A program made the position numbers and the translations under genes. Source: Halobacteriales archaeon QS_6_64_34 (lineage in GTDB: Archaea > Halobacteriota > Halobacteria > Halobacteriales > Haloarculaceae). Taken from it: a DNA stretch of 64,000 nt. Positions 40,795 through 49,158 of the stretch are shown here, piece by piece. The stretch's first letter is position 1; each line of letters begins with the position of its first letter. The notes beneath the pieces were generated by a model, which saw nothing but the letters and a program-made list of their open reading frames with translations, searched no databases and was not told where the DNA came from. The stretch is from NCBI GenBank assembly GCA_003020925.1, contig PXRT01000017.1, positions 193,414 through 257,413 on the forward strand, written 5' to 3'.

Positions 40795-42765
40795 TCAGTC
40801 GTCGGTCATCTTCGACTGGATGTCAGTGACCACGTCGGGGTTGCGCAGCGTGCTGGTGTTGCCCAACTCCTCGCCGTTGGCGATTTCCTCCAGCAGCCGT
40901 CGCATTATCTTCCCCGAGCGGGTCTTGGGGAGTTCGGGCGTGAAGATGACCGCCTCGGGCCGGGCAATAGGGCCGATGGCGTCCTCGACGCCCTCGATGA
41001 TGGCCTGTCGGAGGTCTTCGTTCTCCTCGGAGCCGTCCTCGGTGATGACGTAGGCGTAGACGGCCTCGCCTTTGATTTCGTGGTCGCCGCCGACGACGGC
41101 CGCCTCGGCGACCCCTTCGACGCCGACGATGGCGCTCTCTATCTCCATCGTCCCCAGGCGGTGGCCCGAGACGTTGAGCACGTCGTCGACCCGGCCCAGC
41201 ACGGTGATGTAACCGTCCTCGTCGATTTTCGCCCCGTCCTCGGGGAAGTACACCCACTCGTCGCGGTCGGGGTTCGAGTACTCGCGCCAGTACTCCTCGA
41301 TGAAGCGCTCGTCGTTCTCATAGAGGGTCCGGAGCATGCCGGGCCAGGGCTGGTTGACGACGAGATAGCCGGCTTTGCCGGCCCCGACGGGGGCACCGCT
41401 TACGTCGACCACGTCGGCGCTGATACCCGGCAGCGGCGGCCCGGCCGTCCCGGGTTTCATGTCGCCGATGGCGGGCAGCGTCGTCAGCATCATCCCGCCG
41501 GTTTCGGTCTGCCACCAGGTGTCGACCACCGGGCAGGACTCCGTGCCGATGTGCTTGTAGTACCATTTCCAAGCGCGAGGGTTGATGGGCTCGCCGACGG
41601 TACCCAGCAGGCGCAGACTGGAGAGGTCGTGCTTGTCGGGGTACTCCTGGCCCCACTTCATGAACGCGCGGATGGCCGTGGGGGCGGTGTACAGCTGGGT
41701 CACGTCGTACTCGTCGACGATTTCCCAGAGTCGGTCTTTCTCGGGGTAGTCCGGCGTCCCCTCGTACATCACAGTCGTCGTGCCCAGCGCCAGCGGCCCG
41801 TAGACGATGTAGGAGTGGCCGGTAATCCAGCCGATGTCGGCCGAACACCAGTAGGTGTCCTCGGGCTTGACGTCGAGGACGGCGTGGCCGGTCCAGGCGG
41901 CATACGAGAGGTAGCCGCCGGTGGTGTGTTTGACCCCCTTTGGCCGGCCGGTGGTCCCCGAGGTGTACATGAGAAAGAGCATGTCCTCGGCGTCCCGGCT
42001 GACCGGCTCGACGGTCTCGCCGGCGTGCTCGCCGACGAGTTCGTCGTAGTCGTGTTCGCCGCCTTTCATCGGGTGGTCGTAGTCGTCGTCTAACCGGTCG
42101 ACGACGACGGTCTCGACGTCGTGACCGACGTTCGAGAGCCCCTCGTTTGCCTTCTCCTTGTGGGGCAGCGGGTCCCCGCGTCGGTAGTAACCGTCACACG
42201 TCACGAGGAACTCCGAGTCGGCTGACTCCATCCGGGTCGCCAGGGCGTCCGCGGAGAAGCCCGCGAAGACGACCGAGTGGGGCGCGCCGATGCGGGCACA
42301 CGCCAGCATGGCGACCGGTAGCTCCGGAATCATCGGCATGTACATCGTGACCACGTCGTCCTCCTCAACGCCCAGGTCGCGCAAGGCGGCGGCGAACTCG
42401 TTGACCTCCTGGTGGAGGTCACTGTAGCTGTACGTCCGCTTCTCGCCGAGTTCGCCGATCCACTCGATTGCGGCCTCCTCGCCCCGGTCGTCGAGATGTC
42501 GGTCAAGGCAGTTGGTCGAGGCGTTCAGCGACCCGTCTGTGAACCACTTGTAGAACGGGGCGTCGCTGTCGTCCAGGACCTGATTCCACTCGGCCTCCCA
42601 GTCGAGCAGGTCGGCCGCCCGCTCCCAGGCCTCGGGGCCGGCCTCCTCGAACTCCTCGTAGATGGCAGGGTCAGTGACGTTAGCCTGCTCGACAAACGAC
42701 TCCGGTGGCTCGAAGACGTCCTGCTCTTCGAGTCGTGCTTCAAGTTGGACCTCGTCATCTGACAT
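40795..42765 (-). CDS. acs: Acetyl-CoA synthetase (AMP-forming)
   Basis: A 656-residue adenylate-forming enzyme converting acetate, ATP and CoA to acetyl-CoA. The N-terminal Acs domain precedes the AMP-binding signature YTSGTTGRPKGVKHTTGGYL (about residues 265-284). Other core motifs are TWWQTETGGMMLTTLPAIGD (about 430-449) and DDVLNVSGHRLGTMEIESAI. The C-terminal lysine used for acetylation control in this family is in PKTRSGKIMRRLLEE (about 622). It is divergent from the second cheF. A TATA box (42796-42802) and an inverted repeat (42776-42796) lie upstream. The accompanying transporter gene appears lost (40401-40762). Confidence 0.95.
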   Translation of the reverse strand: MSDDEVQLEARLEEQDVFEPPESFVEQANVTDPAIYEEFEEAGPEAWERAADLLDWEAEWNQVLDDSDAPFYKWFTDGSLNASTNCLDRHLDDRGEEAAIEWIGELGEKRTYSYSDLHQEVNEFAAALRDLGVEEDDVVTMYMPMIPELPVAMLACARIGAPHSVVFAGFSADALATRMESADSEFLVTCDGYYRRGDPLPHKEKANEGLSNVGHDVETVVVDRLDDDYDHPMKGGEHDYDELVGEHAGETVEPVSRDAEDMLFLMYTSGTTGRPKGVKHTTGGYLSYAAWTGHAVLDVKPEDTYWCSADIGWITGHSYIVYGPLALGTTTVMYEGTPDYPEKDRLWEIVDEYDVTQLYTAPTAIRAFMKWGQEYPDKHDLSSLRLLGTVGEPINPRAWKWYYKHIGTESCPVVDTWWQTETGGMMLTTLPAIGDMKPGTAGPPLPGISADVVDVSGAPVGAGKAGYLVVNQPWPGMLRTLYENDERFIEEYWREYSNPDRDEWVYFPEDGAKIDEDGYITVLGRVDDVLNVSGHRLGTMEIESAIVGVEGVAEAAVVGGDHEIKGEAVYAYVITEDGSEENEDLRQAIIEGVEDAIGPIARPEAVIFTPELPKTRSGKIMRRLLEEIANGEELGNTSTLRNPDVVTDIQSKMTDD

Positions 42766-42775
42766 GGTCTATCAC

Positions 42776-42802
42776 GAACAATTACGGGCGTTGTTCATAA
42801 AC
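42776..42802 (-). promoter_or_regulatory. acs promoter with candidate operator
   Basis: On the minus strand the TATA-like GTTTATG (42796-42802) predicts a start near 42773, 8 nt before ATG 42765. An inverted repeat, GAACAA (42776-42781) with TTGTTC (42791-42796), fills the space between TATA box and start site. This is a place where a bound regulator would block initiation. Confidence 0.45.
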
Positions 42803-42982
42803 GGCAGGGTCGGTCGCCCCCGGTAGGTCCCTCTTAGGAACTCCGATATCGTCCTGCGGTGTCCGGACCGTCGCACCGATTGTCACACTTGGATGGGAGC
42901 ACCCGTTCGCCCTGTTCTCAGTATCGACACTCGCGGCGGAACCTATTTGCGCCGGCCTCGACAACGACGCCACAGGAGCGGT

Positions 42983-43843
42983 ATGAGCGACACAGAGAAG
43001 AAAATCGCCGACATGCAGGGCCAGTACCTGCAGGCGGTCTCGCAGGGCCGGCGGCACAACGACGCCGAGTGGCAGAACTGTCGCATCATCCTCACCACCG
43101 AACGCATCGCACTCGTCGCTGACGGCAAGCAACAGGTCGCCCTGACCGACATCGACCGCATCGCCGACCGATTCGACGTGAACCAACAGAGCGCCGGCGT
43201 CTCAGAGTACGTCGCGCTCCACGTCGGCGGGGATGTCCTCCTAGTGTCGGCGTCGGACCACGAGGCCTTCGAGACGGATTTTTACCGGGCGAGTCTCGAC
43301 GGCGCGGTCATCCTCGTCCAGCACCCCGCAGTGCAGGGCGGCGTCGTCAAGAGCAACGAGTGGACGAAAGGCCGCCTGAAGGTCTCCGACGAGTCCGTGC
43401 GCCTCGCCATGGCAGACGGGCAGGCCGTCGACATCGACCGGGCCGACATCGGCGACCTGACCGTCGAGGACAAGCAGGTGTCGGGCGAGGAGCGGACCGT
43501 CATCCAGGTCGAACACAGTCAGGACGACATCAGCGTCGAGACCCACCTCGCCGGCGAGGAGTTCCACGCCACCGTCCTCCGGACGATGCTCGAAGACAGC
43601 GCCGAACAGAACCGGGCCGACCTCGACCTCTCCTCGACGGAGAAACGGGTCATCATGGCGCTGCACTCGGGTGTCTCGCCGTTTGACATCCCGAACTTCG
43701 TCGGCATCGACGTCGAGAAGACCGAGGAAATCTTCGACCGGCTCATCGAACTCGACGTCATCAGCGTATTACACGAGCGGACCGAGGTCGCGCTGACGAC
43801 GAAGGGGCGCCGGGTTGCGGGTGATAGGATGGGAGAGCAGTAG
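42983..43843 (+). CDS. cheF: Taxis protein CheF (second paralog)
   Basis: A 286-residue CheF-family protein with the same order as the copy at 39076: MSDTEKKIADMQGQYLQAVS, the beta-rich middle (WQNCRIILTTERIALVADGK), NEWTKGRLKVSDESVRLAMA, and the C-terminal winged-helix part EKRVIMALHSGVSPFDIPNF. The two copies share the pattern S-GVSPF-x-x-x-x-FVG-T/I near the end. It starts at ATG 42983; the open frame upstream runs into the acs promoter. It is divergent from acs and followed by a repeat-family remnant (43844-43930). Confidence 0.87.
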   Translation: MSDTEKKIADMQGQYLQAVSQGRRHNDAEWQNCRIILTTERIALVADGKQQVALTDIDRIADRFDVNQQSAGVSEYVALHVGGDVLLVSASDHEAFETDFYRASLDGAVILVQHPAVQGGVVKSNEWTKGRLKVSDESVRLAMADGQAVDIDRADIGDLTVEDKQVSGEERTVIQVEHSQDDISVETHLAGEEFHATVLRTMLEDSAEQNRADLDLSSTEKRVIMALHSGVSPFDIPNFVGIDVEKTEEIFDRLIELDVISVLHERTEVALTTKGRRVAGDRMGEQ

Positions 43844-43930
43844 CGAGGCCGACCGACGGGAGGCCTCGAAGCGACGCGGTGACCGAACGGAACCGCAGCG
43901 CAGTAGCGAGGCCGACCCGTGGCAGCAATC
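43844..43930. repeat. Copy of dispersed repeat family B after the second cheF
   Basis: GCGAGGCCGACCGACGGGAG, continuing GCCTCGAAGCG, and then GGTGACCGAACGGAACCGCA directly follow the cheF stop, and GCGAGGCCGACCCG repeats 60 nt later. The two halves correspond to the units at 2504 and 40039. Confidence 0.6.
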
Positions 43931-44015
43931 TCGACAAAGTTCCAGACCGCTGCTCACGCAAATATTACGTCATTAGGGGCGCCATATTCAAATCCCTGCT
44001 CGCACTGATACGCAT

Positions 44016-45206
44016 ATGGACATCGATACGGCGGTCGTCCTCGCCGCCGGCGAGGGGACCCGACTGCGACCGCTCACCCGTAATCGACCGAAGCCGATGT
44101 TGCCGGCGGGGAACCGCCCGATTCTCGAACACGTCTTCGACGCCCTGGTCGAGGCGGGCATCGAGGAACTGGTCGCGGTCGTCGGCTACAAGCGCGACCG
44201 CGTACAGAACCACTTCGGCCCGACCTATCGGGACGTACCGATAACCTACGTCACACAGCACAAGCAGCTGGGCAGCGGCCACGCGCTCTTGCAGGCCCGC
44301 GAGGCCGTCGACGACGCGGTGCTCGTGCTCAACGGCGACCGGCTTATCGACGCCGAAACGGTGTCGGCCGTCGCCGATACCTTCGCCGAGACGGGCGACC
44401 CGTCGCTGGCGGTCGTCGAGCGCACGGAGACGAGCCGCTACGGAGCCGTCGAGATGCACGGCGACCACATCGAGAACCTCGTCGAGAAACCCCGCGACGG
44501 TGGCTACCGGCTCATCAACGCCGGCGTCTACGCCTTCAGTTCGGACATCTTCGTCGAAATCGAGGAGACGCCCCGAAAGGAGGGGGAACTGGCGCTGACC
44601 GACACCCTGGAGCGTCTCATCGACCACGACCGGGTTCGCGGCACCGAGGTCGACGGGATGTGGGTCGACGCGACCTATCCGTGGGACCTGCTGACCGTCG
44701 CCCGCGAGGTGCTCTCCCGTGGCCGGGTCGTCGAGGCGGCCCGCAGCGACGGGGTCTGGATTGCCGATTCGGCCCGCGTCCACCGCGAGGCGGTCCTGCA
44801 GGGACCGGTCGTCGTCGGCCAGGACTGCGAGGTCGGTCCCGACGCCGTCATCGGCCCGAACACGGCCCTCGGTAGCAACGTCACCGTCAGGTCAAACGCC
44901 GTCGTCCAGGACAGCGTCATCGACGCTGACACGCGCATCGACCCCGGCTCGACGCTCGTAGACACCGTGACCGGCCAGGACGTCCATCTGGGCGCGAGCA
45001 CGGTCGTCCCGTCCGGTCCGGCCGACGTCCAGGTCGGAACGCGAATCTTCGAGGAGCAGCGCCTTGGCGCGGTCATCGCCGACCGGGCCCGAGCCAGGGG
45101 GAACGTCAGCTTCACGCCGGGGTCGCTGGTCGGTCCGAACGCCCGCCTCGGCGTGGGCGTGACCGTCCGTGGCAACGTCGCGGAGGGCGCGGAGGTGACC
45201 CGCTGA
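44016..45206 (+). CDS. Sugar-1-phosphate nucleotidyltransferase with hexapeptide-repeat domain
   Basis: A 396-residue bifunctional-looking enzyme. The N-terminal half is a nucleotidyltransferase: AVVLAAGEGTRLRPLTRNRP (residues 5-24), KPMLPAGNRPILEHVFDALV and NGDRLIDAETV. The C-terminal half is a left-handed beta helix of hexapeptide repeats (VVVGQDCEVGPDAVIGPNTA and following), as in acyl- or acetyltransferases. This is the GlmU-like layout seen in archaeal UTP-GlcNAc-1-P or glucose-1-P uridylyl/thymidylyltransferases. Because glmS follows with overlapping stop and start (TGATG), synthesis of UDP-GlcNAc is likely, but the sugar cannot be read from the sequence. Confidence 0.88.
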   Translation: MDIDTAVVLAAGEGTRLRPLTRNRPKPMLPAGNRPILEHVFDALVEAGIEELVAVVGYKRDRVQNHFGPTYRDVPITYVTQHKQLGSGHALLQAREAVDDAVLVLNGDRLIDAETVSAVADTFAETGDPSLAVVERTETSRYGAVEMHGDHIENLVEKPRDGGYRLINAGVYAFSSDIFVEIEETPRKEGELALTDTLERLIDHDRVRGTEVDGMWVDATYPWDLLTVAREVLSRGRVVEAARSDGVWIADSARVHREAVLQGPVVVGQDCEVGPDAVIGPNTALGSNVTVRSNAVVQDSVIDADTRIDPGSTLVDTVTGQDVHLGASTVVPSGPADVQVGTRIFEEQRLGAVIADRARARGNVSFTPGSLVGPNARLGVGVTVRGNVAEGAEVTR

Positions 45207-46996
45207 TGTGTGGGATTATCGGCTGTGTCGGTCGCGGCGACGAGACCCTCGATACGCTGGTTCATGGCCTCTCGAAGCTGGAGTACCGAGGGTACGACTC
45301 GGCCGGCGTCGCGATGTCCGGCGAGCGGCTGTCGCTGTGCAAGCAGTCGGGCAAGATAGACGACCTCCGGGACGCTCTCTCGAAGACGTCGCTGTCGGGG
45401 GAGGTCGGCATCGGGCACACCCGCTGGAGCACCCACGGGCCGCCCACCGACGCGAACTCCCACCCACACCAGGACTGCGGGGGGGACGTCGCCGTCGTCC
45501 ACAACGGCATCATCGAGAACTACCAGCGCCTTCGCGACGAGCTGGTCGCCGCCGGTCACACGTTCACCTCGGATACGGACACCGAGGTCGTCCCCCACCT
45601 CATCGAGGACGCCCTGGCGGCCGGGGCCGACCCTGAGGCGGCGTTCCGCGAGGCCATCGACCAGCTCGAGGGGAGCTACGCCATCGCGGCCATCGTCGCC
45701 GGCACCGAGACCATCTTCGCCGCGCGCCACGACTCCCCGCTCGTGTTGGGCCTGGGCGAGGGCACGACCTACCTCGCAAGCGACGTCCCGGCCTTCCGCG
45801 ATTTCACCGACCAGGTCGTCTATCTCGCCGACGGCGAGTTCGCCCGCCTCGATGCGAGCGGCTGGGAAGTCACCGATTCCGACGGTACCGCCGTCCAGAA
45901 GGACGTCGATACCATCGAGTGGGACCCCGAAGAGACCGGCAAGAGCGGGTACGACCACTACATGATGAAGGAGATTCACGAACAGCCCCGTGCGCTGCGA
46001 CAGTGCCTGCGCGAGCGCGTCGACGAGATGGCCGGCACCGTCGACCTCGACGACCTCGGGGACCTCTCGCCGACCGGCGTCCAGTTCGTCGCCTGCGGGA
46101 CCTCCTATCACGCCGCCTTGTATGGCGCCCAGCTGTTCCGCGAGGCCGGCATCCCGGCTCAGGCGTTTCTCGCCAGCGAGTACGCGACCTCGGTGCCGCC
46201 AATCGGCGACGCCTTAGTCGTCGGCGTCACCCAGAGCGGGGAGACGGCCGACACCCTCTCCGCGCTCAGGGCGGCCGAGAAACGCGGCGCCCGAACCCTG
46301 GTGGTCACCAACACGGTCGGGTCGACCGCAGCACGGGAGTGTGACCACGCCTTCTACATCCGCGCCGGCCCCGAAATCGGCGTCGCCGCCAGCAAGACCT
46401 TCTCCTCGCAGCTGGCCGCGCTGAACCTGCTCGTGCTGGGAATGACCAACTCCGACGAGGCCCGCGAGGTCATCAACGCCCTGCGGGAACTGCCCGGCGA
46501 CCTCCAGCGCGTCCTCGACGAGTCCCGCGCCGAGGAGGTCGCCCAGATGTACCAGGATGCCGGCGCGTACTTCTTTATCGGCCGGGGCCTGCAGTTCCCG
46601 GTCGCGCTGGAGGGCGCCCTGAAGATGAAAGAGATTACCTACAAACACGCCGAGGGCTTCGCTGCCGGCGAGCTCAAACACGGCCCGCTCGCCTTGGTGA
46701 CCTCGGAGACGCCGGTGTTTGCCGTGGTCATCGGCGACGACGAGAAGGCCCGCAAGACGGTGGGCAACGTCAAGGAAGTCGAGGCCCGCGACGCGCCAGT
46801 GGTGGCGATTACCGACGGCCAGACCGACGTGCATCGGTATGCCGACCACGTCCTCGAGATTCCCGAGACCCACGAGCGGGCTGCGGCGGTGCTCGCGAAC
46901 GCCCATCTGCAGTTGCTGTCCTATCACACGGCGGCGAAGCTGGGTCGCAACATCGACAAGCCACGGAATCTGGCCAAGAGCGTGACGGTGGAGTAA
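45206..46996 (+). CDS. glmS: Glutamine--fructose-6-phosphate aminotransferase
   Basis: A 596-residue enzyme making glucosamine-6-phosphate from fructose-6-phosphate and glutamine, the committed step to amino-sugar nucleotides. The N-terminal Cys after Met (MCGIIGCVGRGDE) is the glutaminase nucleophile. HTRWSTHGPPTDANSHPHQD (about residues 70-89) and RGYDSAGVAM belong to the same domain. Two SIS isomerase domains follow (FVACGTSYHAALYGAQLFRE and TQSGETADTLSALRAAEKRG). The C-terminus LGRNIDKPRNLAKSVTVE is diagnostic of GlmS. The preceding nucleotidyltransferase gene overlaps its start, so both are one operon. Confidence 0.96.
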   Translation: MCGIIGCVGRGDETLDTLVHGLSKLEYRGYDSAGVAMSGERLSLCKQSGKIDDLRDALSKTSLSGEVGIGHTRWSTHGPPTDANSHPHQDCGGDVAVVHNGIIENYQRLRDELVAAGHTFTSDTDTEVVPHLIEDALAAGADPEAAFREAIDQLEGSYAIAAIVAGTETIFAARHDSPLVLGLGEGTTYLASDVPAFRDFTDQVVYLADGEFARLDASGWEVTDSDGTAVQKDVDTIEWDPEETGKSGYDHYMMKEIHEQPRALRQCLRERVDEMAGTVDLDDLGDLSPTGVQFVACGTSYHAALYGAQLFREAGIPAQAFLASEYATSVPPIGDALVVGVTQSGETADTLSALRAAEKRGARTLVVTNTVGSTAARECDHAFYIRAGPEIGVAASKTFSSQLAALNLLVLGMTNSDEAREVINALRELPGDLQRVLDESRAEEVAQMYQDAGAYFFIGRGLQFPVALEGALKMKEITYKHAEGFAAGELKHGPLALVTSETPVFAVVIGDDEKARKTVGNVKEVEARDAPVVAITDGQTDVHRYADHVLEIPETHERAAAVLANAHLQLLSYHTAAKLGRNIDKPRNLAKSVTVE

Positions 46997-47095
46997 GCGA
47001 GGTATGAGCGAAGCGAATCACCTCGAAGCGGAACGGTGACCGCAGGGAGCCATGGAACAGCAGCGAGGCGAACGCGGGAGTGAACGAAGACGCGG
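46997..47095. repeat. Copy of dispersed repeat family B after glmS
   Basis: CACCTCGAAGCGGAACGGTG, continuing ACCGCAGGGAGCCATGGAAC, matches the unit at 40034 over more than 30 positions with few changes. It is followed by AGCAGCGAGGCGAACGCG. The remaining gap to 47170 contains the TATA box of the next gene. Confidence 0.65.
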
Positions 47096-47141
47096 TCAAT
47101 CGCTGCCCGTGCGTATTTCCGGCTCTTTCGGACCCACGCTG

Positions 47142-47148
47142 TTTTATC
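47142..47148 (+). promoter_or_regulatory. TATA box of the 47171 gene pair
   Basis: TTTTATC is centred at 47145, exactly 26 nt before ATG 47171. A leaderless transcript of the two overlapping genes is expected. Confidence 0.5.
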
Positions 47149-47170
47149 TACGTGAGTCGTCGATACCAGT

Positions 47171-47362
47171 ATGAGTGGTATCGACTTTCGAGACGGAGTA
47201 CTGGAGGTTCGGCGGGAGTCAAACGAGCTGGACGAACTGGCTGTCGAGGATGCGGCCCACCTGTACGTGCTGTTCGGCGAAACGCTTAGCCGGCCCGAAC
47301 TCGAACACTGGGTTAGTGAACTCGAGGTGACAGACGCCTATGGTCGACTCCAGCGAGCGTGA
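47171..47362 (+). CDS. Short protein, possibly a deletion derivative of a nucleotidyltransferase-like gene
   Basis: A 63-residue protein. The first 26 residues (MSGIDFRDGVLEVRRESNEL plus DELAVE) resemble the start of a haloarchaeal nucleotidyltransferase-type antitoxin-like protein. The rest (AAHLYVLFGETLSRPELEHW and following) resembles the end of the same kind of protein. The central catalytic part (GSRAxxDIDV-like) is missing, so an in-frame deletion is plausible; this is a memory-based inference. It overlaps the next gene by 23 nt and has its own TATA box, so it may still be expressed. Confidence 0.5.
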   Translation: MSGIDFRDGVLEVRRESNELDELAVEDAAHLYVLFGETLSRPELEHWVSELEVTDAYGRLQRA

Positions 47363-47573
47363 GTCGCTCGCCGAAAAACGAACTCGAAATCGAGAGCAAC
47401 GCCTCGAACAGATCAAACGATGGGCCGAGTACATCGATACAAATCCGCCGGAGACGTGGGGACCGCAGCTCAACGGGCTCGTCAACTCGCAGCTCGAATC
47501 GGCCCGAAACGCGAATATCTCCCCGGAGCAGTACCGGCGGATTCGACGTGTCAGCGATTCTCGAGACGAGTGA
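47340..47573 (+). CDS. Short charged protein, partner of the 47171 gene
   Basis: A 77-residue, strongly charged and helical protein starting MVDSSERESLAEKRTRNREQ, with a RLEQIKRWAEYIDTNPPETW segment and GPQLNGLVNSQLESARNANI, ending VSDSRDE. I do not know a function. It overlaps the upstream gene by 23 nt in another frame, a strong sign of a translationally coupled pair. In other haloarchaea a similar partner stands next to a full-length nucleotidyltransferase-like gene, which would suit a two-gene toxin-antitoxin-like module; that parallel is from memory. Confidence 0.6.
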   Translation: MVDSSERESLAEKRTRNREQRLEQIKRWAEYIDTNPPETWGPQLNGLVNSQLESARNANISPEQYRRIRRVSDSRDE

Positions 47574-47601
47574 AATCGTGTCACGGCGAAGCTGCGAGCA
47601 G

Positions 47602-48000
47602 CTATTCGGTCTTTTCGTCGTTCTCGCGTTCGGGTGGTTCCGGTGGTTCCAGCAATGCAGCCAGCAGCTGTCCCGTCCGTGAGTGTGAGAGTACCGCGCC
47701 GACGGCGGCCGAAAGCGATGCCAGCCGTGAATCCGTCCAGGCTCGCTCGACCGGTTCGACTACCCGCTCCAGCAGTCGGACGAACGGTCCCACAGTGCGT
47801 GTCGTCCGCAGGTCGATGACGACGACCGACGGGTCGGGGTCTGCGGTCAGCCACCGGTAGCAAACGGAGTGACGAACGACGGACTCCGCGCTGCTCACGA
47901 GCGACTCGGCGGCGGCGATGACCGCTGACCCCCTGCTCGCGCGTGTCACTCCCTTCTCGACCGCTCGGAGCACACTCGCGGTCCGTGACTGGTCCCACAT
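47602..48000 (-). CDS. Uncharacterised protein, partner of the DUF4330 protein
   Basis: A 132-residue protein without a clear signal peptide. It begins MWDQSRTASVLRAVEKGVTR and has helical amphipathic segments (AAAESLVSSAESVVRHSVCY and LERVVEPVERAWTDSRLASL), a beta segment SVVVIDLRTTRTVG, and an acidic/proline tail (LLEPPEPPERENDEKTE). I recognise no family. Its start codon lies 3 nt after the stop of the DUF4330 gene, so both are one operon, and it probably acts with that envelope protein. It converges on the 47340 gene. Confidence 0.7.
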   Translation of the reverse strand: MWDQSRTASVLRAVEKGVTRASRGSAVIAAAESLVSSAESVVRHSVCYRWLTADPDPSVVVIDLRTTRTVGPFVRLLERVVEPVERAWTDSRLASLSAAVGAVLSHSRTGQLLAALLEPPEPPERENDEKTE

Positions 48001-48003
48001 CGG

Positions 48004-49122
48004 TTACTGCCCGATGTTGACGACTTCAGCCTGGACGGTGACCGGGCCGAGGTCGAGGACGACCGTCGAGCCGTACTGGAGCCGCTCCCCTCTGAAAACG
48101 ACGCCATCCCCAGTTTCTCTGACCCGGAGTTCGGTCGTCAGTGTCACGTCTCGCAGCGTCGGATGGTCACTAACGACGACCGAGCCGTTCTGGGCCGTCG
48201 AGATAATAGGGGTCGGTTCGGTGGTCACGCCGGTCACGTAGGCCGTCGTCTGTCCGCCGGCCTGCTCGGTCTGTCCGGGCTGGATAGCTGTCGCAATCCC
48301 GGGCCGGACGCTCGTCGTCTCCAGTGTGACCGTCCGGTTGGTCAGCGACTCGCTCTCGAGCCCGCTGCCGACGCGCTCGATGCTTCCGTTGATGGTGTAG
48401 TCCGACGTGGATAATCGCACCTGCTGGCCGGGCCGGAGCGGTGTCCCGCCAAAGCGGCTGACGCCTTGCTGTGTGTGTGTCGATAGGTTCGCCTCGATCA
48501 GAATCTGACCCCGGCTGGTGTCCGTCGTCGGGTAGACGGCAACCGCTTCGACAGTCGCAATGGTGCGGCCGGCGACCGTGATTTCGTCGTCGGGAGTGAT
48601 TGCGCTCGCGTCCGCCGCCGAGACGTTATCCCGGAGCACGACGGTCGTCGTGGCAGTGTTGAGGCTTGACCCGTTGCCGACCGCGCTTATCTGCCCGGTG
48701 ACGTTGTACCTGTCAGTGTTAATCTCCAGAACACGGCCTAGACGCGGCGGTGCGTTCGCGTAGTCGAGGGTGTCGTTGCGCATTTGTCCCTCAAGCCTGG
48801 CACGGGCGACGACGCGTGTCTGGTCGCTCTGTGGAGCCAGGTAGATGTCGGTGATGGTCAAGTTCGACGCTTCGGTGGGCGCGTAGCTGTCACCCTCCTC
48901 GAGCGCCGCGACGATGTAGTCGGGCTGGGTGCCGAGGTCAATTGTGACGAACGTTGTACCTGTTTCGCGAGTGTCACCGTCGCCGCCACCGAAAACGAGC
49001 CCGACGCCGGCGACGAGAACCGCCAGCACGAGCAGGAGGACGAGCGCATCGACGACGTTAATGACACCGAGGAGGTTTCCTTCGTCGTCGATGAGTCCAT
49101 CGCTCGACTTCAGTGAGTCCAT
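48004..49122 (-). CDS. DUF4330-type membrane-anchored protein
   Basis: A 372-residue protein with one N-terminal transmembrane helix (VVDALVLLLVLAVLVAGVGL, about residues 24-43) preceded by SDGLIDDEGNLLGVINVV, the DUF4330 signature. The large outer part is beta-rich and shows three similar blocks, each with a phrase like V-G-x-G/N (VLEINTDRYNVTGQISAVGN, VRLSTSDYTINGSIERVGSG, LQYGSTVVLDLGPVTVQAEV). In bacteria and archaea DUF4330 proteins sit beside polysaccharide synthesis genes, as here with the sugar transferase 36 nt upstream in the operon. A structural role in glycan export is inference. Confidence 0.85.
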   Translation of the reverse strand: MDSLKSSDGLIDDEGNLLGVINVVDALVLLLVLAVLVAGVGLVFGGGDGDTRETGTTFVTIDLGTQPDYIVAALEEGDSYAPTEASNLTITDIYLAPQSDQTRVVARARLEGQMRNDTLDYANAPPRLGRVLEINTDRYNVTGQISAVGNGSSLNTATTTVVLRDNVSAADASAITPDDEITVAGRTIATVEAVAVYPTTDTSRGQILIEANLSTHTQQGVSRFGGTPLRPGQQVRLSTSDYTINGSIERVGSGLESESLTNRTVTLETTSVRPGIATAIQPGQTEQAGGQTTAYVTGVTTEPTPIISTAQNGSVVVSDHPTLRDVTLTTELRVRETGDGVVFRGERLQYGSTVVLDLGPVTVQAEVVNIGQ

Positions 49123-49158
49123 GGATGGCTGTCTATCGCTCGTGATATGTGATTTTTG

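Noticed and set aside
40744..42093. 449-codon plus-strand frame opposite acs
   Set aside because: Antisense shadow of acs.
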